NCBI RefSeq assembly: GCF_000189635.1
Contig: NW_002476434.1
Span: forward strand, 1,860,001 to 1,924,000
Direction of reading: 5' to 3'
Length of the DNA: 64,000 nt
Origin: Tetrahymena thermophila SB210
Taxonomy: Eukaryota > Ciliophora > Oligohymenophorea > Hymenostomatida > Tetrahymenidae
Below the pieces are notes generated by a model. It had not been told where the DNA came from, did no database searches, and saw only the letters and a list, made by a program, of their open reading frames with translations. This document shows, piece by piece, positions 1 through 11,907 of the stretch; position 1 is the stretch's first letter; each line of letters opens with the position of its first letter. The position numbers and the translations under genes are program-made.

Positions 1-1443
1 CATTCAAAAACTATTTACAAAAGAATCGATCAATCGACTCATGATTATTAAAAAATCATGAGTCAACCCTTTTAATATCTAAGCTAAAAATAATCTGTAA
101 AATATTTATGCAAAAGATAATGATCATGGGTTTATTAAGCATATAATTCATAGGAATTATCAAATTATAAAATATTTTTAAGCTGTTTTTTCTGTATGTA
201 TACTAGCAAATAAATATTTCAAAATAAGCTAAAATTATACCAGATGAAATTTTATAAATTATACAAAAATGAATTATGTGTCAAGTATGTATTATTTTAT
301 TTCTTTTATATTATAATGATGCCATCAAAAATAAATATCACATAATTTAAACACCATAAATTGAATTATATTTAATTTATTGAAAGCTATTTTTAAGTTT
401 TTGAACAATTTTTACATAAAATTTCATTTAACTTATTTTTTTAATAAATTATTTAGTGAGAATTCTAATATAAAATCTATAAAAGAAATAAGCCGAGTGT
501 ATTATTAGTAATAGAATAATAATTTAATATAAAAATTTATGCTGAAATTTAAAATGGAATATAATAGCTAGCTATCAATATTGCTTTTTATATTTTTGAA
601 ATCACTTCTTTTATAAATTAAAAATAAAATATTTGCCTTTAGCTAGCTAAATAGATTTGATTGATTATTCAAAATATCCTTTTTTATTCTAACTATTACA
701 TTAAATTTTATTTTTTATAGGCAATTTTTAAGTTTTTAAACAATTTTTACATAGAGTTTGTTTTAATTTATTTTTTTAATAAATTATTTAGTGTAAATTC
801 TAATATAAAATACATAAATAAAAGAAATAAGTATTATTTGTAATAGAATAATAATTTAATATAAAATTAATGCTGAAATTTAAAATGGAATATAAGAGCT
901 AGAAATATTACTTTTTATATTTTTGAAATCATTTCTTCTTTCAATTAAAAATAAAATATTTGTCTTTAAATAAATAGCTAAATAGATTTGATTGATTATT
1001 CAAAATATCCTTTTTATTCTGATTATTACATTAAATTTGATTTTATTTTATATTGGCAAATACTCAAGTAAGTAACTTATTTTAAGAAAATTAAAATTAT
1101 ATAAAGGAATTTTAAAAATAATTATCCTACGTAATATCTTGAAACTAAGAAGTATAAATATTCTATTATATCTTTCTGAAAATATTGAAGTTATAACTTT
1201 CTATAAAATTTGAATTACAAATTTAATGATCAAAACAATTTAGATTGTTTAATGTAATAAAATGAAGTTAAGTGCTTTATTTTATTTTAAAATGAGAAAT
1301 TTTATATGCCTTTACATTTTGTATAAATAATTTCTATATATAAACAGATAAAATATTTTAAATCCCAAAAAAATGAATGAATGATTATATTAATTTTCTA
1401 ATTGTCTTTTATTATAATTAATTAGTTTTTATTTATTGTTCGT
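1..1443. repeat. AT-rich spacer with a two-copy tandem repeat of about 335 bp
   Basis: No gene was recognised here. Positions about 385-720 and 720-1045 are two copies of one sequence. Both carry the same run of landmarks: a poly-T block followed by 'aagttttt', 'caatttttacat', 'aataaattatttagtg', 'aatggaatata' and 'gattgattattcaaaata'. The start-to-start spacing is about 335 bp and the copies differ by scattered substitutions and small gaps. The rest is plain AT-rich DNA, and its right end is the presumed 3' flank of the minus-strand PHF5A gene. Confidence 0.7.
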
Positions 1444-1776
1444 TCATCGTTTTTTGAATCCATACTTTTTACGTTCATAGAATAGATCCGTTTTTGCAGA
1501 ACCTAAATTAATAATTTTGGGACATCCATCTCTATCCTTTTCACATTAAACGCATTCTTTACAATAATATGCATCAGAAATACCAGTACCACCGCAAATA
1601 ACGCATCTTCCTTAGAAAGAACCATAATTACATTCATCACAAACTTTAACTAAACTGCAAGGACGTACATAAGAATCGCATATTACACATAAACCATCGT
1701 GCTTTTCACATAATCTGCCTATTGATATACCAGGCTACTTTCTACACATAATAAGATCTGGATGATGCTTAGCCAT
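1444..1776 (-). CDS. PHF5A: PHF5A / Rds3, SF3b-complex zinc-knot protein
   Basis: This 110-residue protein has the same length as human PHF5A (SF3b14b) and yeast-type Rds3, and is nearly collinear with it from MAKHHPDLI at the N-terminus to [11 protein letters not shown] at the C-terminus. PHF5A is a small subunit of the U2 snRNP SF3b complex that supports branch-point recognition during nuclear pre-mRNA splicing. The family folds as a trefoil knot around three zinc sites, and nearly all family cysteines are present, including C11, C23, C30, C33 and the CDEC, CVIC and CKEC pairs. One ligand differs: residue 26, Cys in the human protein, is His here (CEKH). There is one extra Cys after the CKEC pair. 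Internal TAG and TAA codons must be read as Gln. The gene is single-exon and divergent from the EF-hand gene at 3434. Identity is essentially certain. Confidence 0.97.
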
Positions 1777-3433
1777 TTTCCGCTATTTTACTTTAATATA
1801 TTTGCAAAGCTTATAATTATTAATTAATTATATGAATTATTTAAAATATTATAGCTATTATGTTTAGTGTCTATTTATTAATTTTAATTAACTAGTTTAA
1901 AGCTTTTCATAATATTATCTAGTTCTAATTTTTCAAATAATAAAATCTTTGATAAACGCAAATAAATTAGCTAAAATATTTTGAAAAGCAAAATAGTTCA
2001 AGATAAATTATCAGTAAGTTAATTTTAAATGAATGATTAAATAACTTCCATTTCTAATAAAATAAAATCTATTTATTCAAAGAAAATATTGAGATTTCTG
2101 CCAAAAAATAATAAATAAAAATTTAAAAATAATCAAATAAATTAACTAAGCTGAGTATTTTGATTTAATTATTCCATTCTATTAAAAATCAATAAGTATA
2201 TTATTGAAAATTATTAAAGCACTTTTTATTTAAGTAGAAATAATTGTTATTCTTTTATATTTGCTATCAATATTTCTATCATTAATTATGTACAAATTAA
2301 TATATTTTTATTTTAATTTAAATAAATTTATTTATTTATTTGATATTATTTTATGAAAGTATATTAAAAAATTTATTAATATTCACTTTAAATTTATAAA
2401 TCATCACTTTAATTTAAATAAATTTGTTAATTTATTTGATATTATTTTATGAAAATATGTTTAAAATTTATTAAAATTTACTTTAATTTATCATAATAAA
2501 AAATTTGTATGAATTTGAGGAAAAATTTAAAAAAAATATTTTATTTTTGGAAATCAAGCAAATATAAAAATAGTATATATGTATGTATAGTTTAATAACA
2601 AGACATATAGCTATGCAATAACAAAATATGAAAGAAAATATTAATTGGATAAAATATAAATAAATCTTGAAGTGAACTATTTTATCGGATGTATGGTTTT
2701 AATTCTTCTGATTAATAAGATATGTCACTTAATCTTTGTCACTTTATTTATGTTTTATGAATTCAAAGTTGGGTGCAGTCTTACCTTGAGTAATTTGAAT
2801 TAAGCGTAAAGTTAATATAACTAAATATATGATAACAAAAGAGTAATTTTAAAAATAGTTAAAACAAATATTTTAAATAGTGAATAAAGTTTTAAATTTA
2901 AATATTTTAATTTATTTAAAAAAATATTTTTTTTTAAATCTTAATTATTAGATTATAAATTGAATATTATAATTATAGAGAAGACAATGAAAAATTTAAG
3001 AGAAACAATCACCAAAGACAAAATTTTATTATTTTTAATTTATAGTTGTTTAAGAATTAAAAATCAATTAGTTGTGAAAATAAATGTTAAGAGATAAAAA
3101 TTATTATGAAATTATGTATAAGTAATGGTTATTTAATGATACATAATTTTGTTTAATATGTATGTATCTATAAAACAAATCAATAAATTAGTTTTTATTT
3201 CCTTAGTATTTTATCGATTGGTAATGAAAGCTTCAATTGTTTATTTCTTGATATTTGATTTAATACCTTAAAAATAAATATTTCAAAAGGCTTTTTAATA
3301 AATTAATCAGCTTATATATATTTACAATTTTAGATTATTAGCAGCATAGATAGATTGCACTAAATAGGATTAATCCCATAAAACATAAGTTAAACAAAAA
3401 ATATAATTACATTCTTTCATATAGGTTTCGATA
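1777..3433. other. divergent intergenic region
   Basis: This 1.66-kb spacer lies between two divergently transcribed genes and so presumably holds both promoters. No conserved core motif can be picked out of the AT-rich background. Positions about 2312-2405 and 2406-2495 are two imperfect copies of a unit of about 95 bp, each built around 'ttatttgatattattttatg'. No gene was recognised. Confidence 0.5.
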
Positions 3434-6124
3434 ATGAATTAGGTAATTGCAGACATAAATATTGTTAATTAAGGATTATTCATTTAACTTTGGTTTGCAT
3501 TGTTATAAAATTTGCATTTAATGCAAGAATATTTATTTATTTTTATAATTAAAGTCATTCCGTTAAGAATTTTAGTAAACCAATCTCCTCAAGTTGGCAA
3601 GAGCAAAATTTAAAAAAGCTATTTTGGAGCAAATAGGGAATAGAGAAAATATTTTGTATGAAGAATTTCTTTTAGTGGCTAAAAAAGTGAGTTTCCGTTT
3701 TAGTGATTAAAAGGATATCTTTGCTTTAAAGTATTATTTCAATGCGCATATGAAATTATAAGGAAATGGAGTACCTTTCTATGATTTGATTAATCGCTTA
3801 AGAGTAAAAGAAAAAAACAGATAAGAGCAATAGTAAATAAATATTTCAATAGAAAGTTACTTTATTCTTATCTTTAATTACTTAATATAAGTTTAATATA
3901 CTTTGAAGTACCTGAGTCAAGCAATCAAAACAAATCTAATTATGAAAACGAAGAGCTTAAAAACATGTCATAATCTCAAGCTTTGAACAAATCTCTTCTT
4001 TGTAACAGCACAACTTAATCTAGAAGAGGTTCCACACTCTTAGAATCTTCATAAATGAGCAATTCTAAGAATAAATAGTTTAATGGTAATTAATCTATTT
4101 AAAAATATATTAAAAAAAAATAAATAAAAGAAATAATTCTATTCATTCTTATTTATCATGCATGCATGTTCAATGCAAATAATAATTATAATAATATTTA
4201 TTTTACATTATTAAAAATCTTTATTGCAAAATATTTGTTCTGATAAAGAATAAATAAATTCTAAGCAGAAAGCTTTTTAAACCATATAATTAATTGATGA
4301 CAAACTTATTTATTCATTTTAGTTCAAAAATATAGTTTGCTATCGATTTAGCTTACTTAAACAAAAATGAATATTACTTATAAAATGCAAAATAAAAATT
4401 AAAAAAAAACCATTTTTAAATTTAATAGAATAAATGTCAGTAACAAACACAAATAGATAAATTCCGATAGCTATTCTCTAGGAGCTTATAAAAAGCGATG
4501 TTTAAAGATCTGATTTAAAATATGTTATGGATTAGTTAAATAGCATGGAGAAAAGTTAAGGAGGTGAGGGCTAAGTTGATACTGATAAGTTTTGGTCTTC
4601 TTGCAAGAACTCTTTTGGTCCTTAGTAACAAGAAGTAATGAGGAAAGTAATAAATTATTGCTCTATTGATGGCTATGTAAGTTATGTTAAGCTAGTTGGT
4701 TTGAATAATGCTTACAATGAATTAACAGAAAGCGATAATGTCAGTAATCCATAAAATAAAATAAGCGCTTAGCGCGTTCAAACTGAGAACCCAAGACAAA
4801 AAAGGAGCTAATCTGTTGCTGGAGACTATGTCTTAACCTAGCCTTATAAAAAATTAAGTATCCCAGAACAAATATAAAACTTCAAAATATATGTGTAAGA
4901 AAGAATGAATGGCCCAAAAAACGCTTTTAATGTATTAGATAAAGATCTTAAAGGCTACTTTACCCAAAATGACTTTTTGATAGTATTTAAAAATAGCAGA
5001 AGTGAGCTTGGTCATTAAGAACTGATCAATGTTTTTAAATCCCTTAATTCAATATCTAGTAAAAAGTGTGGTCAAATAGATTTCTCTTCCTTTTATTCAT
5101 TCTTTTAAATGCCTGTTGAAACTTTAATTTAATACTTGCCAGGCGGAAATCTGCATCACCCAAGTCAAAGTATAGAATAGCTACAATAAACTCAACAATT
5201 GTATCAGAACTAAAAACTTCTTACTGAATAATCATAAATCGAAGCTATGGCAAAAGATTATTTACCTACACAAGTTTCTGATTATGATGAGAGTCACTAA
5301 TTTCTTACTCCTCTTAACTAAAAAAAAGCTATCAAAGTAATTAATTAAACTTCTTTAAACAAATATTTATTTTAGTTCATATAGTTTGATTCTCATTCTC
5401 CAAACAGAAATCTCATAGGAGAGTACAAGACAATGTACCCGTAAGACTACAGCAACAGTGGAGATAAATAAATAACTTCTTACGAAATGAAGAGAGTTGT
5501 AAAAAATAACCCTCTGGTTAGAAATCAAAGACACACAGATTTCAACTACAGAAGAAATGTTGATCCAGTACCCTCCGATATAAATCCAGATTACAGATAT
5601 GGCATAGTAAAATAATAGGTTGACACTATGCAAAATCTAGTTGAAGGTAATTATGGAAGAGCTTGGTTAGAAAGTTCAATAGCAAATTAAAGGGAGAGAA
5701 TACAGAGGATTGTAAATTCACGCGTAAACTAAAATAAATTTAGTAAAAATAATATTAATATTTATTAAAATATTTGTAAAAACAGAGAATGTCCCAAGAA
5801 AAATCTAATGAAAACACAGCTAATATAATTAGAACTGAATATATAAAAGATGGTATAAATTAAAGTCACCTCAGATCTATTTCAAACTAAAAAGAACAAA
5901 CAAATAACTTATGGAAAATCACAAAGTTTAGAAATACATAAGGAAAAATAACAACAAATTGGTCACCTGAAGAACAAAATAGATTTCCTGCTAGACTTAA
6001 AACAGAAGGATAAGGCTTTAAAAACAATACAGATAATTACTAAGAGCTTCTCGAAGGATTTGTAGTAAATAAAGCTAATCTTATAAAATAAACAGACAGA
6101 CAAAATAAGTCCGTGTTATATTGA
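3434..6124 (+). CDS. EF-hand-containing protein, 6 exons
   Basis: Exons read as 3434-3442, 3555-3832, 3892-4085, 4429-5336, 5376-5723 and 5786-6124. They join in phase to 692 codons (691 residues) ending in TGA. The 39-nt intron 5337-5375 is a multiple of three and could be retained. A calcium-binding-type loop is visible near residues 331-342 (DKDLKGYFTQND), embedded in a helix-loop-helix pattern and followed by a degenerate partner. An earlier segment in exon 2 and another near residues 190-240 look like further degenerate EF-hands. The C-terminal third is basic and rich in Asn and Gln, with no membrane segment or signal peptide. EF-hand proteins of this size are common among ciliary and centriolar proteins, but nothing here fixes the location. 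The tiny first exon (Met-Asn-Gln) is an inference from splice phase. Confidence 0.85.
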
Positions 6125-6887
6125 GCCAGTCAATTTACCTACAAACTGTTTTAAAAAAATTATAGCAAAAGTTATAGCTAGTGAAATAACAAACAAAATT
6201 GCTTGTAAATAAATTAAATCATAAAAAAACTAATATAAATTATTTATTGTGTACTCAAAATAATGCTTTCTTTATAATGTCAGTTTTCAAAGTTATATCA
6301 AATTGTTAAAAAAGAAAGTAATGTGCGAAATTTAAATTGTTTACAATTAATTACAAAAATTTACACAAACAAGTTTTACTGAAAATAAAAGCTAAATCGT
6401 CTTTGTTCTTTCTATTATTTACTCTAATATTTGCGTAATCTAAAGATAAATTAATAATTTCAGAAAATTAAAAATTTGAAATTAAAAAACTTTGTATTTA
6501 TCTATTACAAGTTCCCACCAAAATAAAATCAAAAATAAAATAAAAAAATTGATAAGTAGAACTTACATTTCTTTTTGTTAATCTAATATCTATCTATTTT
6601 AATTAGAGTTGTCTATTTCATAAAAAAAAAAAGAAATTTTATAGTTTGGCTATTGTATTTATGCCATATATTTAGTTTGCTATTTAAGAAGAATAATTCT
6701 ATGTCAAATAAATCTGTATAAATTTATGGTGCAGAATTGTAAATTGAAAATAAAAAAACATTATTTGACGTAATTGTGACTTTTTTTAGTATAGTTGAAT
6801 ACGCACTAACATAATTAGAAGATTTATGCAAAAAAAAAGCGAATTAATTTTTTTGTAATTAATTTAAGAATAATTAATGAATTAAAA
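6125..6887. other. AT-rich spacer, no gene seen
   Basis: This is the 3' flank of the EF-hand gene and the 5' flank of a weak coding signal. It consists of poly-A/T-rich DNA with scattered TGA triplets in all frames. No repeat, RNA gene or regulatory motif was recognised. Confidence 0.5.
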
Positions 6888-7124
6888 ATGGAATAAAAGA
6901 TAGATTTGGATATAACAATAGGAACCTATGATAATTAAGGCAATATAATAGATGAATAAAAACAGAATATTTCCATCAGTATTTAACCTGATTTTAATCA
7001 ATAATAGTAACAAGAAGAAGGTGAAGAAATAGGGTAAGCAGTTAAAGGTTTTAAAACTACTATCGTATAAACTCAGATAAGTGATGATAAGTGTTGTATT
7101 CTAGAAGAAGAATCAATTTAATGA
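6888..7124 (+). CDS. short hypothetical ORF, perhaps first exon of a larger gene
   Basis: An ATG at 6888 opens 79 codons (78 residues) to a TGA at 7122. The reading uses several TAA codons as Gln and gives a plausible acidic, Gln-rich N-terminus with a run of five Gln. Nothing in it matches a family I know. The same frame stays open for about 45 codons beyond the TGA. A 43-nt intron (7071-7113, GTATAA to TTCTAG) would bypass this stop and shift to another frame, so the true gene may be longer. I cannot settle the structure from sequence alone. Confidence 0.35.
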
Positions 7125-8809
7125 TCCAATCTTTTATTTTAACATAAATTTACAAATAAAGAATCTGCTTAAATTAAAGTAGAGATGTTTGTAAGTTTAG
7201 GTACTGCCTTAATCAAAATTTAAATTATTCATAGCTCCAAAACTGTTTTTAATGTATGCTGAGTATTAAATATATGAAAGTGTTTACAAATAAATAGTAG
7301 TTTTTTCAAAAATATATCAATCATATTTAAAGGCAGCCATTCATTTTTAATGGGTATCAGAAATAACACTCATATGCCCCCTTAAATAAAGCTGCTTTAT
7401 AAAGATGGAAAATATATCTCTAGAAAACTGAAAAAATGCTAAGTAGAAATAGGACAATATCATTTATGTATATAGAGTATGCTTAATTAGAGATTCATGC
7501 ACACTTTATGGTTTATGAACTCAGAATAATAAAGGAAGATAATTTAAAAGAGTATAAGCTCACACTTAATCTTATATTTACATTATTACTAAAATATGTT
7601 AAACTAACTTATGCTTGTACAATTTAATTGTGTTTCATATTAATTCAATTATTTAAAACTATTTATTTATTAGTACTATTTTTAGAATTTTAACCTAATT
7701 TTTATTAATTAGAATAATCAACAAATAGGAAGATAGATAGATAAATAAATAAATAACAAAAAACATTTAATCAAAATTTATTTTCAATAAATTAATTATT
7801 GGTTTAAGATTTACTTGGCACTTTGCTTTATTGCTAATTTTCTTAGCTATGATTTCTTTATACTTATAATAATAATAGTGATAAATAAATGTTTTAGACT
7901 GGCTAGTAATAAAAAAGTAAAAGCTAGAGCATGTTTGACTAATTTAAATAAAGTAAATTATACAAATTTAAGACCATATTTAATTAACACAAATTATTTT
8001 TTTTTCAGTAAAAGTATCTAGATTAAAATATAAAAATTATTTTTTTCGATTGTTAATACTTATTATAGCAGATTTTCAATATTTATGTGCACTCACTACC
8101 CATCAATTAAAATATTATTTTAAACAATTCTTTTTTAAAGACAATTAAAATTTTAAAAAAAGTAAAAAGTTAAGAATAAAATATTTAAAATCACAAAAAA
8201 AGTTTTTTTATGGTTAAAACTAACAAAATAATTTCATGTTTTGTCAGAATTTTAAATAAAATTATTTACAAATTTAGTTGAGTTCAACTCATTAAATATA
8301 TATAAAGTAATTAGGGTTTTATTACTCTTTAATTTTAATAAACAAAAAAATTTTCTATGATTTTTCTTTTGTGTAAATATTCTGAGTAATTAATTTGTTT
8401 ACTATGATTCTAGAAATTAGATTTATTAAATAGAGGTTTTTTTTTTAGTTCTGAAACAATACTTTTATTCAAAAACTAAAAAAAGACTTAATTATGAATA
8501 GTAAATAATCTAAAATATTTTTTAAATACATTCAATTTTTTAAATTATTTTATTTAAATTTAATAATGAAATTTATATAAATTGGAAGAATTCAGAATTT
8601 ATTTCTGATGAAATGTGCAATTTAAATGATGTTTCTAATAATAGAAGATTTAGAGAAGGTTTTTAGTTCAGCTTTCAAAATTATTTATGATGAATTTTTG
8701 TTGCAAAGAAAGATATAAGAAGAAGAAGTAATTAATATTTGTAAATAAACAATTAAATTTAAATAAAATAATTAGATATATTTATTATTAAATACCTAAC
8801 AAAATTAGT
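7125..8809. other. unresolved region with coding-like fragments
   Basis: At 7350-7515 there is a plausible coding stretch that starts at the ATG at 7350. It contains the motifs KLLYKDGKYISRKLKKC and FMHTLWFMNSE. A different frame just downstream reads NLKEYKLTLN. Together these loosely recall the C2 half of PTEN-like phosphatases, but they lie in different frames and no phosphatase core precedes them. At about 8570-8700 two overlapping frames each give 35-60 residues of plausible protein and then stop. These could be exons of a small gene or remnants of a decayed one. A (GATA)n-like tract sits near 7731-7760. Confidence 0.3.
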
Positions 8810-10286
8810 ATGGGAATATTAGCTGTTGCTTTAGTTTTGATTGTGATCAAAAAATTGTACAATTGGATTCAAATTAAGCTAGTCAAGCCAAACTTTGAAG
8901 GCAAGGTAGCCAAAAATTACTTATTGATTGGTTATTTATTTATTAATAAAACCAAATTACATTATTTGACATTACTAACTATTAGATTTATTTGAGAAGG
9001 GCCATAATTATAATTAATTTAAATAACAATTTGTTTTAAAAAATAAAAAAAAAGACTGTCTGGATCACTGGCGCGTCATCAGGTATAGGAGAATAACTTG
9101 CAAAAGATTTTTCCAGATTAGGAGCTTCATTGATCATTTCTTCTAGAAAGATTTAAGATGTAATAATTTAAATATTTGTACTTAAAGTAGATTTTTTAGC
9201 ATGTTGATACAGAAATTAAAAAACAAATTAGATATAATAAATATCTTCATTATATATAATAAACAGATATTTTTAGAATATAATTATAAGCATATTGCTT
9301 GTTAATGTAAGTAACTCAAAGCAGTTTTTAGAAAAGAAATTATATATATAATTATTTTCTCAAATAAAGAAAGAAAAAACCCTTTTTTTTTGGATTAAGT
9401 GGGAGTTAAAAATATATGATGCATCCCTATTCATTGTTCAAAGAGCTAAAGTGATTTTTTTAAATAAATTAGTTAGAAAAAGTAAAGAGCTAATGCAAAG
9501 ATCCTTCTAAGGTCACTGTTTTACCTTTAGATATGAGTAAAACTAAAGAGGTTATAAAGTAAACTGAAGATTTCATTAAGGATCTTGAAAAGCAAAATAA
9601 AAAACTTGATATTGTTATCGAAAATGCAGGAGTTTCTATGAGATCTGAATTTAAGGATTATTCATACGAAAATCACGAATACATGACTAATCTAAATTAC
9701 AATGGACCTGTAGCTCATGTCAAGGGTTTGTTGGATCATTTTATAAGAAACAAATCTGGTCATATCGTCTTGATTAACAGTATTGCTGGTCTCCTTTCTC
9801 CAGGCATGAGAACCAGTTATGTAGGATCCAAGCATGCATTAAGAGGTTTCTTCGATTCTCTTAGAGCTGAGGTAATTATTTCTAAGCTATATAATCAAAT
9901 AATATAAATATTATTATTTTGAAACTATTAGAATAAATATTCAAATAATTATTTTTATCATTTAAAAGGTTTCTGAATTTAACATTAAAGTTAGCTCAAT
10001 TTATCCAGGGTATGTCTAAACCAACGTAAGTGCAAATGCTCTTTCAGGAGAAGCTGGATAATCATTTGGTAAGACTGATGGTAACATTTAAGAAGGAGAA
10101 ACAATTGAAAAGTTTGCTGAACAAGCTATGTTGGCAATTTACAAACAAAAGAACGATGCTGTTATCACAAAGTCAATCAAGCATGAACTTGGTGTTTACA
10201 TGCGTAACGTCTCTTTTGATTTAGTTCACTGGTTAACTCGCAAAAATGTTTAATAACAAAAAGATGCTCTCAAGAAAGCAGTTTGA
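8810..10286 (+). CDS. short-chain dehydrogenase/reductase, DHRS7-like
   Basis: Four exons (8810-8905, 9055-9159, 9473-9871, 9969-10286) join at phase-0 introns into 306 codons, giving 305 residues. The first 32 residues form one hydrophobic N-terminal segment (GILAVALVLIVIKKLY) typical of a membrane anchor. The Rossmann nucleotide-binding motif TGASSGIG starts at residue 37, the NAG motif is at 118-120, and the catalytic residues fit Ser170, Tyr183 and Lys187 (NSIAG, then YVGSK). The sequence HALRGFFDSLRAE after the catalytic Lys is characteristic of the DHRS7 group, whose members are ER-anchored NAD(P)(H)-dependent oxidoreductases acting on retinoid, steroid or other lipid-like carbonyls. 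The substrate here is unknown. The catalytic set is complete, so an active enzyme is expected. Confidence 0.93.
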
Positions 10287-10354
10287 AATAATAAAAAATA
10301 TTTAATTTTAATTAGAAATAACTAATAAAATATAATCAATATTGTTAAAAAAAT

Positions 10355-11745
10355 AAAATATTTTTTGTTTGTAATTCTTTTTTATGCTTAAAAACACTAT
10401 AAAGTAGATAAATCAAAGAATAAATCAAAAATATATTCTTTATTCAAATTGATAATATGTTAAATAATATATTAAATAATACAAATTTAAAGCACAAAGC
10501 AAAAAAAAACAGCAATTAATTTTTGATGAAGAATAATTTAAATTTAAGAAAAATACTTTAATTTGTATGAAAAATAAAACATTTTTGTTTTTTATTCTTA
10601 TTTTTATGGTTTAAAATTAAAAAAATAAATAAATAAATAATATATTTTTTATCTAATAGATAATTTTTTAAATGATATATATATTCAATAATACAAATTT
10701 TAAAACAGAGAACAGCAAAGTAGATAAAGAGTAATTTAAATTTAAGAAAAATAGTTTAATTTAATACAAAATAATACAATATTATTTGCTTGTTATTCTT
10801 TTTATGTTTGAAAACATAGAAAATAGATAAATGAATGAATGAATAAATAATTACATAATATATTTCTTAAATAATTTATTCAGTAATATAAATTTAAAAA
10901 CACAAAGCAGCAAAAGTAGATAAAGAATCATTTAAATTTAATACAAAATAATAAAATATTATTTGCTTGTTATTCTTTTTATGTTTGAAAACATATAAAA
11001 TAGATAAATGAATGAATAAATATATAATAATTTCCTAAATAATTTATTCAATCATACAAATTTAAAAACACTAAGCAGCAACAGTAGATAATAAATAATT
11101 TAAATTTTAGAAAAATATTTTAATTTAATATGAAAAATAAAAAATTTTTTGTTTGTTATTCTTTTTTTTATCATTTAAAACACTGCTAAATAGATAAATG
11201 AATGTATAAATAAATAATATATTATGTAAATTAATGGATAATTTGTTAAATAATCTATTCAATAATATAAATATAAAAACACAAATTACATACTTTAGAT
11301 AAAGGATAATTTAATTTTAAGTAAAATATTTTAACTAAATGCAAAATAATAAAATATTATTTTCTTGTTATTCTTTTTATGTTTACAAAATAGATAAATC
11401 AATTAATAAATATGTTAAATATTTCTTAAATAATTTATTTAATAATACAAATTTAAAAACACAAAGCAGCAATAGTAGATAATTAATAATTTAAATTTAA
11501 GAAAAATATTTTAATTTAATATGAAAAATAAAAAAATTTTTGTTTGTTATTCTTTTTTTATCCTTTAAAGCACTGCAAAATAGATAAATGAATGAATGAA
11601 TAAATAAATAATATATTTGTAATTTAATGGATAATTTGTTAAATAATATATTGAATAATACAAATATAAAAACACAAATTACATACTTACTTTAGATAAA
11701 GAATAATTAAATTTTAAGAAAAATATTTTACTTGAATAACTTTTT
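10355..11745. repeat. tandem array, about seven units of 175-225 bp
   Basis: A unit of about 200 bp repeats seven times. Each copy starts near a 'gttattcttttt' block and then carries 'atagataaatgaatgaat', 'aataatacaaattt', 'aaacacaaagcagca', 'gtagataaagaataattt' and 'taagaaaaatattttaattt'. Copies begin near 10364, 10587, 10788, 10962, 11151, 11362 and 11540. They fall into two alternating subtypes, one with 'atgtttgaaaaca' and one with 'tttaaaacactgc', which suggests that a two-unit block was duplicated. No open reading frame runs through it. It fills the space between the dehydrogenase and serpin genes. Confidence 0.85.
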
Positions 11746-11907
11746 TAGGTGAATAAAAATCACTGAAGATAGATATTTCTACTATTATTTGTTTAATGAA
11801 AATATTTTTATAACTAAAATTTACAAATTTCTTTAGAGTTTGAATTTTTTTTAGTAAAATTAAACTTTTTGTAATTTATTATATTATTTAATTATTTATT
11901 TAATCAA

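Noticed and set aside
5367-5633. Minus-strand 88-codon open frame
   Set aside because: It lies opposite exon 5 of the EF-hand gene, whose reading is much better supported.
7815-8021. 68-codon plus-strand frame with hydrophobic start
   Set aside because: It has no family resemblance, no supporting exon context and a composition expected by chance in AT-rich DNA.
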